Assembly (NCBI GenBank): GCA_035610835.1
Contig: CM069443.1
Location: forward strand, 56,809,266 to 56,873,265
Source: Ophiura sarsii
Taxonomy: Eukaryota; Echinodermata; Ophiuroidea; Amphilepidida; Ophiuridae
Direction of reading: 5' to 3'
Length of the DNA stretch: 64,000 nucleotides
Shown here: positions 42,001 through 54,000 of the stretch, piece after piece
Numbering within the stretch: position 1 is the first letter of the stretch
Layout: every line of letters starts with the position of its first letter
Notes under the pieces: generated by a model
What the model was told of the DNA's origin: nothing
Databases searched by the model: none
The model's input: the letters and a program-made list of their open reading frames with translations, nothing else
Made by a program: the position numbers and the translations under genes

Positions 42001-45000
42001 GAAAATGTCAACATTTTAGTTTTCTACATAACTTGATTGGGTATTCGTAATGCTATATTTTGCAGAAAACCCATTTTAAACTAACACTTAATTCCATAGT
42101 TTTAACAATTGAAGGTATTTTAAACAATATAAAACAAAAATAAATTCTACCCTTTGTTTAGGTATATCTCAAAATCAATATTGGCGACTTCCGAACTTCC
42201 GACTTATTTAGCTTGATCACATCACATATGGTGCTGATGAGTGTCTATTTTTCTACAATTATGTCTTAAAAATGGTAGCAGTTCATACTCTGAACAGTAA
42301 GGTAAACCACCTATCTCTGCAGAAAATATGATGGTAGTTAGGTCTTGGTAGTGTGTGGACAGCAAGTTGACCTATAACAGGGTTACTAAATCTTAGAGGT
42401 ACACCTATGGGGGGGGGAGAGGTGTTAGGAAAGGGCCTAAAGTCAAGAAGGTTGAGTCCACAACTGCTGAATTTTAATGCCCTTACAATCTCCTACTATG
42501 AAAGCAAAATGACCTAATCCTGAAATTCTAGTATTCACAGTACACGATATGATATGTTGTCCTGATCTATTCTTTCCAATATTATAATTTTTATTCTCCT
42601 TCACAGGAGGTCACCTGCACTTGTCCAGCAGGGTATACGGGTGATGACTGCAGTGAAGACTATGACGCCTGTTTGGATAACCCATGCTTTCCTGGCGTAA
42701 CATGCATAGACAATGTAGCACCAGAGGTCAATGCTACGTGCGGACCGTGTCCATTTGGATTGACAGGAAATGGATTCAAGTGCTTTGGTAAGTTCTTTTT
42801 AACACTTTCCAGGCGGCAGGTATCTGCATACGACAATCCAAAATTTCACAAAATATTTCAAAAATATAAACATTATTGAAATTCATGACCATATTTGGAA
42901 TCACCATAAGAAATGCATTGAAAGAAGTACAAACATGCCTAGTATTGGTTCAATAATTCTTGACATACACTTTGAAAATTGGGAAAGGTTTCTGAAAATA
43001 TGTTTTTATATGGTAAAACTATAGCCGCATAGGAAAGTTTTAATGGTCTGGAAGCATGGAAGCAATTAAAAATGTATCCAGAAAAACAGATTTTGTTTCT
43101 GAACATAACTTTTTCAATTTCATTATTTCTGTATATTTGCAGATTATGACGAATGCCTATTTGGAAGAGATCAGGATAACACAAAAGATTTCTGTGTGCA
43201 GATTTGCACCAATACACTAGGCAGCTATCAGTGCAGTTGTTACACCGGTTATGACATACATCCAGATGATAGGGCATGTCTTGGTAAGCAGGGGTAGCAT
43301 TAAGGATCAAACTTCAGGGGTCTTTTTCACCCAGAGCATGCAAAGAATCTAAAAATAATTTTTTGGAGGGGAAACATATTTTTTACCATATGTAGCAACA
43401 GTAGGCTACATAATACTGGTCCAAAACTTGGGCGTCTGATTTCACCTCCAGCGTTCAAAAAGTCCAAATATGAGGGATGAAAGTGTGTGAACATTTCATT
43501 TGAGGGGGTCATTCACCCCCAATAGGGGTCAATGGACCCATGTTGGTAATAAGTCATCCATTTAGGTGACAAAAATAGTCCTGTAAGGGGATGGTCCTCT
43601 CAGATAGGGTTGATAATTTGAGCTTGAACGTTTGGGCAATTTTATTTTTTTTCTCGTAAATTTGTGAACACTTTTTCAAAAAAGGTTTCATCAATTATTG
43701 TTCACCAATTCTTTATTAAAAATTGTCAACAAATACAATCAAAATGGGTCAGTCGTGCTCTTAAAATAGGTTTTTTCTTCTTCTTTTTTTCTTGGCCTTA
43801 GGGTATTAAATATTGTTAGTATTATATTTAAGGGCAGCTTTTACGCAACACTCTAGGCGGCCACCAATGTTCGTGTTATTCTGGTTGTGATATACATCCA
43901 TGATAGAGGATATCTTGGTAAGACGCGTCCATATATAAAGGATGCTGAATAGTTCAGATTTCAGACATGAAAATGGAAAAGAATATTACCATATTTTGGA
44001 CATATTTTGCCTTTCAGACATCGACGAATGTGATCGTAACCCTCTTATATGCGGCAGTTCTGCAACCTGTCACAATACTATAGGAGGTTACAATTGTTCC
44101 TGCCTACCCGGATTCAGACATGAAAATGGAGATTTGCAAACATGTTATGGTGAGTGAATATGTGACCAGTCGCATCAAAAAGGACATGTTGTCGGCAAAC
44201 ACAGTTTTGAGATAGAGACCAATATATTTGGTGAAATATAAAGAAAATAATAGAAAAAAAATATGCTTCATCAAATCATATTTTGTGATTACAAACTCCG
44301 ATTACCTTCAACATAGTGTCATTTCAAAGCTTAAAAATGTGCTTTTTCAACTCATACCAATATCTCAGATTTGACCCGAACTTCCAACATGTCCATTTTG
44401 ATGTGACAGGTCACATATGCTTAGGCAAAAGTTGCTGATGTATTTTTAATGGTTACTTCCTCAATCTTGACTTTGTTTTAGTTTAGATGCAAACATCAGT
44501 AAGGTGCCCAGAAACCCCCAATTAAGGCAGCTAAGAAGGACTTTGATTATAATCCTTGGGGGCAAAGTGGTTCAAATGTGCCAAGCTATCGTGTGATTGA
44601 ATGAAACCATGCACGCAGCACAAAGATAAACGTGCCTGAAATGTTCACATCTCATGGTTGTTCGCGCTTTACGCAATATACGCAAAACAGTGTGTTGGTT
44701 TAATAATAAATCCAACTATAGGATGATTTTATATGACTGAGCTTAAAAAACAAAGGGCTTAAAACTACAAAGCATCCACCTGGGGACCCCAATGAACACT
44801 ACTACTCAAAATCAGTTTGGATTCACTATACTGTAAAAGTGGCAATTTTCGCCTGATTACATTTTCGCGCTTTGCTAATTTTCAGCCATTTCGCTTGTTT
44901 TTAAATTCGCAATTTGAAAGTTCATTACATAGACTTATAGACAAAATAAATATGTTTGCATGTTTTTTATTTTCGCTGTAGCTGCTTCGAGTGTGAAAAG

Positions 45001-48000
45001 CGCGAATATGTGTATGTTTACAGTAGTCTTTTTGACCTTCTCTGAACAATGGAGTAACTTAATGAGCACAACGTATACACACACATATGTGACCAGTCGC
45101 GTCAAAAAGGACATGTTGTCGGCAAACACAGTTTTGAGATAGAGGGCAATATATTTGGTGAAACATAAAGAAAAAAATAGACAAAAATATGCTTCTTCAA
45201 TTCATATCTTGTGATTACAAAGTCCGATTACATTCAAAAAGGTATCATTTCAAAGCTTAAAATGTTCTCCTTCAAATCATACCAATAACTCAAAATTGAC
45301 TCGGGCCTCCAACATGTCCATTTTGATGTGACGGGTCACATATGTATCTCTCGTCTTTCTACGTGTGTTTACGCTAGCACCTGGAGTATAGGCACACACA
45401 CACTGATGCACTGCAATCAGTGAATGATGCAGTGACATTCTTGTGGAAGTGAAATAGACCATAGATAGAGTAACATCCTTTTGCCCAGTCCTGCCTTATA
45501 TTGATAAAGTATGATTGTTACCGTTAGCCTATCTTGAGGGGCAGCGCTTTACTTCTTTTGACCCCAAAATAGTGGGAAAACAATGTATTATCTATTTATG
45601 CAAAATGTTGACTTGCAACCAAATCTTGTCGTCTTACAATTGCGAAAGTTATACGACTTCTATACCAGAAGGTCTATTACAATATGTATTACGCTCTGCC
45701 TTGCGGCATTGGGCACTCTCATTCAAAGGTAGTTTACCTATTGGCATAATATTGATACATGATATGTATAATCTTATTATCAATTAATTTTGCAGATATA
45801 AATGAATGTGTGGAGTCTGCCCCCTGTGCCAGTAATGCTAATTGCACCAATACATATGGATCTTTTAGCTGTGAATGTGATGCGGGATACGATGGCAATG
45901 GAATTACATGTCAGGGTAAGAAACTTAACACACGCTTTCCACATGGCAGGCATCTGCACACGACATTCCAAAATGTCACAATATGTTTCAAAAATGTCAC
46001 AATATGTTTCAAAAATTTCACAATATGTTTCAAAAATTTCACAATATGTTTCAAAAATTTCACAATATGTTTCAAAAATTTCACAATATGTTTCAAAAAT
46101 TTCACAATATGTTTCAAAAATTTCACAATATGTTTCAGAAATTTCACAATATGTTTCAGAAATTTTAAATTTTTTGAATTACATTACCATATTTGGAATC
46201 AACATGAGAAATGCAATAAAATAAGTACAAACATGCCTAGTATTGACTCAGTAATCCTTGAGATAGACCTTGAAAGTTGGGAAAGGTTTCTGAAAAATCT
46301 GTTTTGTTTATGATAAAACCAATAGCCGCGTGTATGGAAAGTGTTAAAAGTACCACAAAAAAGAAACACCTCCAAATTATTCCAGACGAGTGTTACACTC
46401 TGACCTGAAAGCTTCTAGCTTGCTTCCGATATCCTCTAAAATCCATCTTAAGGTGACAAAAAACACCCCTGTTGTAGGGCAAATGGACCTCTCACATAGG
46501 ATCAGTTGTTATTTTCAAAAAAATGGGAAAATTTGTTAGTGAATTTTCAGCATTTTTTTTAATTTCCACATATTTCAAAAATTTCCAAAAATTTTTAAAA
46601 TGTCCAAAAATGTTCTAGAAAAAAAAGTTAAAAATTGAAGAAGAAAAAATGTCGGTCAGGCCCATAAAACAGGGTTGCGTTTTCGCCTAAAGGCATGGCA
46701 CAGATCGAAACAATTGGTGTACATAGTGAAAAATAAAATGATTTTGAACCCAAATACTGCATAGTGGTTTATTAATCACTGATATCTTTCACAACTGAAA
46801 ATGTAATATGGGCCTTTCCAAACTAAAATGTGCAAATTTTGTATTTATTTTTGAATTTGTTTTTGAATATTGTTAATTTTTTATAGAAAAAAGTGTCTTC
46901 AAGCGCTTCGGGATCTCGATGTTAGGCGCTATACACATATGGTTATTAATAAAGCAGAAAAGTATTGCAACATAAAAATGCCCACTATAGTACTTTTTGA
47001 CTGTTTACTTTATTACAGATGTTGATGAGTGCGCACAAAATCTTGACGAATGCGACGAGCATGCCACCTGCGTGAATATGGTCGGTTCGTATTTTTGCCG
47101 CTGTGATACAGGATGGGATGGTGACGGCATGACCTGCACAGATCTCGATGAATGTACTTTCCGTTCGGATGGTTGCCATCCGAGAGCCGAGTGCACAAAT
47201 GTTCCCGGCAGCTATGTATGCAGGTGTCCGGATGGTTTCACTGGAGATGGCATTATCTGCATTGGTAAGAGAATTTCTGTGTATTTTTTTTTATGCACCA
47301 GCATCTATGTGTTGTAAGGTTTTGATGTGTTCTGCCATTTGAAAGAGATCGTGGCCGTATAGAGGACTATATTGGCGGATCCAGTCTGAGAAAAACCTCT
47401 TCCCCCATAAATAAATTGAACTATTTTGATGTGTTTTTTTCTTCTATTCTAGATGTGAACGAACACCCCCACTAACCAATAATGTGTCAATACAGAGGGC
47501 AGCTATTTCTGTAGATGTAAAGTGGGATTGAACTATTTTGATGTTGTTGTTTTTTCTATTCTAGATGTGAACGAATGCACCAGCAATGATGCAGGCAACT
47601 GTGCCGCTAACCAAGAATGTGTCAATACAGAGGGCAGCTATTTCTGTAGATGTAAAGTGGGATTTCAAATGGTCAATGACACTTGTTTAGGTAAGCCTAA
47701 TTTTGTTTGGTTACTCTGCGAGGTTAAAAAACATTTAGCTGATCATAGACATGGTGTGAACTGATGGTGTGAAATAGTTTTCTAGCGTTGAGCTGGCAAA
47801 TGTGCCTCTTGCTAGGAATATGTCAGTTATTTCTGTAGATGTTAAATGATTAATAGAACTTTCTTAGATAGGCCTACTTTTAATTGACTGTACAGATAGT
47901 TAGGGTATCTTAGTGTCATGAGAAAATACTTGTGTTTATCAACTCCTTTTAGCATGGTATCTTTGTTTGTATCAAGTGATTTCCTTCATTCAATGCAGCT

Positions 48001-51000
48001 GGCGTCGGCAGACGACATTCCAAAATTTAAACAAATGTTTCAAAAATGTCAAAATAGTTATATTTCATTACCGTATTTGGAATCACCATGATAGATGCAT
48101 TAAAAGTACAAACATTCCTGGTATTGGTTCAGTTAATCTTGAAATAGGCTTTGAAAGTTGGGAAAGGTTTCTGAAGAATTTGCTTTGTAAATGGTTAAAC
48201 TAATAGCTGCATGGGAAGTGTTAACTTTAATTCATGCAAACGCTGGATGAATAATTTACATTTGATGATATTTGTATTGATATAGATATTGATGAGTGTT
48301 TGACAGTTGATACCAACCCATGTCATATTAGAGCCAATTGTATCAATACAGCGGGGACCTTCTCATGTGAATGCCAGAGTGGATACATAGGGGATGGGTT
48401 TATCTGTTCAGGTAAGTCATACTGGGCATTATATCCTCGGTCCCCCCGTATGGAATGAAACACACGGCAGCTATCAATTTGGCAATATAACTTGCACGTT
48501 ATTCAATTGCTGTCTTATAGGTTTTTTTTCCATTGGGAAGACCTATTTGAGGAAAATGCCCTGTTCTGTTACTACACTAATTCCCATCCATTCCAGATAA
48601 ATGTAGAACCACCTTTGAAATAAGAAGATTTGTAAGTTTTGATTTGTTATTGAGTTATGAAAGTCAAGCTTTGAGGATTTCGAGTCATCAAGCAATCAAG
48701 TCTGAACAACTGAGAAGTCAATTCAAGTTGAACCATTTCATATTTTCAAGAGGATTCGGTTCATATGTCAGATGTCAAGTTGTTATTGAACTTATAATTA
48801 AGCATGCCAGACTTGCATGTATTTAAATCACAATTACAGGACATCTAGCATATCTGTTAGTCCAAAAGGTAATTTTCTGTATCATGGCTGTATTTCGTAA
48901 TTGCCTACCACAACTTAGCAGTCTACTCAGAAGCGGGAACCTGTATGTGTGTGTTCAGAGTTGGGGAGATTTTTAGTTAATTTGAGACAATATTGCTTGC
49001 TTGGAGCAGCTATAGTTCAGTCAGTTCGAAATTGGCAAAACCTGTTTACAGCAGTGAAGGAATTCAGAAGAGCGCACAAAACGCTTGCATGGTGCAGTAT
49101 GGCGTGCAATGTTGCAGTGTCATTGTATGCGTGACACTTGCGTATGCCAAAATCGCACTTATATGCTTGCATTGCTTTTGCGCACGGATATATAAAAACC
49201 AAATATTTCTCACCAATTTGGAACTGATTGAACTATAGTCACAGGTCACAGAGAAACCAGGTCACACATTTGCATGCTTTTGAGTGGCAACTCCTTCCCA
49301 AGCCTGGATTTGTGTCTAACAATTATCATGTATATTCTCATAGATATAAATGAGTGTCAACTGGATGTGGATGGCTGTGATCAGGTATGCGTCAATCTGA
49401 GACCAGGCTACAGATGTGATTGTAACTTTGGCTATGCTCTATATATTGCTGATGATAGGACTTGTTTAGGTGAGTACATGGTATAATTGTTTTGTTTCTG
49501 TGTCAATCTGAGACCAGGCTACAGATGTGATTGTAACTTTGGCTATGCTCTATATATTGCTGATGATAAGACTTGTTTAGGTGAGTACATGATGGCTGTG
49601 ATCAGGTATGTGTCAATCTGAGACCAGGCTACAGATGTGATTGTAACTTTGGCTATGCTCTATATATTGCTGATGATAAGACTTGTTTAGGTGAGTACAT
49701 GATGGCTGTGATCAGGTATGCGTCAATCTGAGACCAGGCTACAGATGTGATTGTAACTTTGGCTATGCTCTATATATTGCTGATGATAAGACTTGTTTAG
49801 GTGAGTACATGATGGCTGTGATCAGGTATGCGTCAATCTGAGACCAAGCTTCAGATGTGATTGTAACTTTGGCTATGCTCTATATATTGCTGATGATAAG
49901 ACTTGTTTAGGTGAGTACATGCAATAATTGTTTTGTTTCTTATTCGGGATGGGTGGATTTTTTTGTTTGTATATGAAGAGCAAATGTAAACAATAGCCCA
50001 ACAGACAAACAAGGTTAATGAACTGAATGATTAGAAATCAAACTGGTAACTCGACACAAAGAGCTCTGAAAGGCCAATCAATTGAGAGGCGGAAGACGAA
50101 TACACCAATCTAAAACCATGGTATAGTGTGATTGTAACTTTGGCTATATTCTGCATTTAGATGACAATACAATAAGCTATGTGTATAGGTAGGTAAGTAT
50201 ATGTGCAGTAACATTATATGAGGAAGGGGGTTCAACCTATTTTCAACATTGGGCTTTTTGTCCTGATCAATGCCTAAACATGCATATTTACTTTGAAGAA
50301 TCTTTAGTCATATTATATTTGATTGGAGAATCCTCTTTAGCAATAACTTTATCCTATTTATTAACACTTTCCATGCAGCAGGCATCTGCAGACAACATTC
50401 CAAAATTTCACAAAATTTGAATTTCATTACCATATCTGGAATCACCATGAAAAATGCATTCATATATGTACAAACATGCCTAATATTGGTTCAGTACTCC
50501 TTGAAATAGTCTTTGAAAATTGAGAAAGAATTCTGACAACTGTTTTGTATATGGTAAAACTAATAGCCTTGTGGAAAGTGTTAAGAAACAACTATCACCA
50601 AATGGTACTAACTGTAAGAGATTACTTTGTTTCCTTGCAGATGAAAACCAGTGTCAGATTGGTCTCGACTGCATGAATGGAGGATGTGTCCGTGATCCTC
50701 TCACTACAACAGAATCATGCGTATGTTATGATGGGTACGAACTATCGGACTCGGATCAACTTCTCTGTGTCGGTAGGTACTGTTGACACACAGTTGTGTA
50801 TTACCAAAGAAACTATATTTCTGTTTAGATGGCTTGTTAATCAGAGTCATGCGCTCTGATTTATTGTTACCATATCTCACAATGTGTATGATTTATTTTA
50901 ACGTAGAAACCAGAATTAAACATTTCTTTGACATTTTTAAACATTTCAAACATTATTAAATACAAAAATGTTGGTAAATCTTCAAAGGGTTTCCAACAAT

Positions 51001-54000
51001 TAAAGAAACAAAGAAAAAAAAAGGGCTTGATGAGCCCATATATAATAGTAGTATTTGTTGTTGCAATAATCATAAACTATTTGCGTTCTTTCTCTCTATA
51101 TTTTACACGTAATTGATTGATTCAAACGATTATTAATTTGTCGGATTAATATTATCCAATGATTTCATTATTATTTATTTTTTAGATATTGATGAATGTG
51201 GAACTACTGATATGTGTGACACAGACTATGGCGTGTGTACAAACACGGTGCCTAGCTACACATGCTCATGTTTGGAGGGATTCCGATTGGGAAGTGATCA
51301 GAGAACTTGCACAGGTGTGTACACATTATTGGGTGTTCTTTTCGTAAAGGCTGAATCCTAATTGTAGCAACTGTGTACTTGCCATTGTCCGAGAATGATT
51401 GAAACTTAGTAATTGATAGCCATTGAAATATAATATCATTAAATATATTAAAAGTGTGTGGCCCATTAAAATTCATATTTTCCCTTCAAAAAATGAAATT
51501 TTGGTATGAGAAGAAAACATGTGTGTTTCTCATCACCCCAGCCAAAATATAGGCTTGAAATTTTATTTAGTATATTGACCCAGAGAAAATTGTACCAAGC
51601 ATCGGAAGTGGGGCAAACAATACATTTTTGAGCTCTAAAATATTTGAGCACACACTGGATTCTTTGGGACTTTTGATATGTTGTTCCTTATATCACGGGG
51701 GAACTTTCCTGAAGAAATCAGCTTAGTACTATTTCTTCTGGCTGTATAAAAATCTAAGACCTATTTTTCATTCCTGGGTCAATTTAGATGACCCCTGTTT
51801 TCTGAAATTATAATTTTCCCTGCACACAAGGCTATCTGAATTACCAAGGCTCTATCTCACACATTGTAGGACTTCTTAAGGGTCATGCTTCACATGATAG
51901 GTCCCCACTTCTGCCATCAATAACTCTACCATATACCACAATAGGGTTAAGAAGCAATTTTTTTCTTATTTTTTTCCTTCAAACATTTTCTCAGTTTGGT
52001 TTATATAAATAACCCTTACTCTACCATATACCACAATATACCAAAACAGAGTTTGTTGGTATCACCCGGCCTGGTTCAAATCCGGTGGTGGGGGGGGGGG
52101 GGGGGGGGGGGTTGTCGGGGCGATATTTTGGGTCATATTGTCTGAAAAAGTGGGGGTAGAGTTAAGGTTAAATGTGAGTGCCTGTCTGGATATTATTCAT
52201 GAATTATGAAAAATGAATAAATGATATGTCATTGTTACTAATTTGACAGATATCAACGAGTGCTTAGATGTGGCATTGTATGACTGTGATGTTAATGCTG
52301 TATGTGTTAATACCCTTGGCAATTACACTTGTCAATGTTTGGAAGGATATACACCAAATGGACAAACGTGTGATGGTAAGTTTTGAAGGCCGGTGTATGT
52401 TCTGTTTATCCCTTTTCTTTCCTCATAATCAAAACGAGAACATGGCAAGCTATAATTGTGATTCAGAGGCAACATTAGTGTGCTTAAACTAAGTTTATGA
52501 AGCTTATCAATGCTGATAGCCCCCATCTGGGACAACAAGGTAGTTTGTCACATGTGGCAATGCTGCCCTCTCTTGTTTTGACTATTGGAATTGATCCCCA
52601 TTAAGAGCCCATTTGGGTTACATTACATCAAGTAGGGGTTCCTTTCATATAGGCTCAATTCTTTGCATTTCAACCTGTCAACTGTGCATGTTATAGTTTT
52701 AATAAAGAAGTGGTTATGGTGATATACTTCTTTCATTTAACTACTATGTGCAGTGTTTTCACAGCATATTCTGGTACTAGTAATTGGTGCAGCATAACAA
52801 GTGAGAGTCAGATTTGTCTTTGACAGCATGGGAACTACCGCCATTTCTTCACATCCATGCATGTCACGATGAAACACGATCATTAGAATTATAAGCTCTG
52901 ACGTCACTGTACAGAGTTAAATGAATAATGAATTATTGTGGAAGCAGCAGTAGCAGTAGCAGATGAAGCAATGGTGTGATCAAGCCTATATATTTCCCTG
53001 ATATTAACACTTTCCACGCTGCAGACGACATTCCAAAATTTCATAAAATGTTTAAAAAATGTCAACATTATTGAATTTCATTACCATATTTGGAATCATC
53101 ATGAGAAATGCATTGTCATAAGTACAAACATGCCTAGTATTTGGTCAGTTATCCTTGAGATAGACTTAGAAAATTGTGAAAGGTTTCTGAAAAATCTGTT
53201 TTGTGTATGGTACAAATAATAGCCGCGTAGAAAGTGTTACCAGGGGAATGGCACAGATGTCTCACTGGAATAACGTTGTTGTTCTGTCAAAACCTAATGT
53301 GTTTTTCTGGCCCTTCAGCAGGTATAAAGTAACACTGTCCAATGGTTATGCATATGAAGTGTTGCTTTATACAGGTTCCAGAGGCAAGAGCACGTACAAG
53401 GTTTTGATAGATGTGTTTTGGCCCTTGAACATGTTTAGAGCAGACTGTCCAAAGGTTATACATGGACCAGATGGAGATACAAATGTTTTGACAGAACAGC
53501 GATGATATTTGGAATATGTTTGAATTCGGGAAAAAAGTATTGAAAGAATAATGCAGGTTAATAATGTGCGCATGCTTTTCTTTACAGACATAAATGAGTG
53601 TCTAACAGACCCATGTGACCCCAATGCTGACTGTACAAATACAGAGGGATCATTCTTGTGTCAATGTCAAAGTGGATATAATGGAGATGGACTCACATGT
53701 ACAGGTAGGAAAATGCTTACCTACTTTAAGTAAATGGATGGCTTTCCAGACCGCTTATGTTCAGAAAGCTGTTGTCTTGCACATCTTCAACCCGTAGAAT
53801 CTCATCTTCTCATTTAAGATTGATATAAAGTTCTTATCAGGAGCACTATTAGATTGTTCACCATACTTGAAAAAGTTGTAGTGGCTATTATACTGTTTAA
53901 GATAAACAATTAAATGCTTTTAGTTAGCAAATTATTATATTTGTGTTAACACTTACCACACAACAGGCATCTGCAGACTACATTCCAAAATGTCACAAAA

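Noticed and set aside
45802..46313. Long open frames with MFQKFHN or similar repeats on both strands
   Set aside because: Produced by the 21-bp expansion inside a MITE.
49497..49920. Extra coding EGF exons in the 110-bp array
   Set aside because: Unit length breaks the frame, the would-be acceptor is in the wrong phase and the first EGF cysteine segment is missing.
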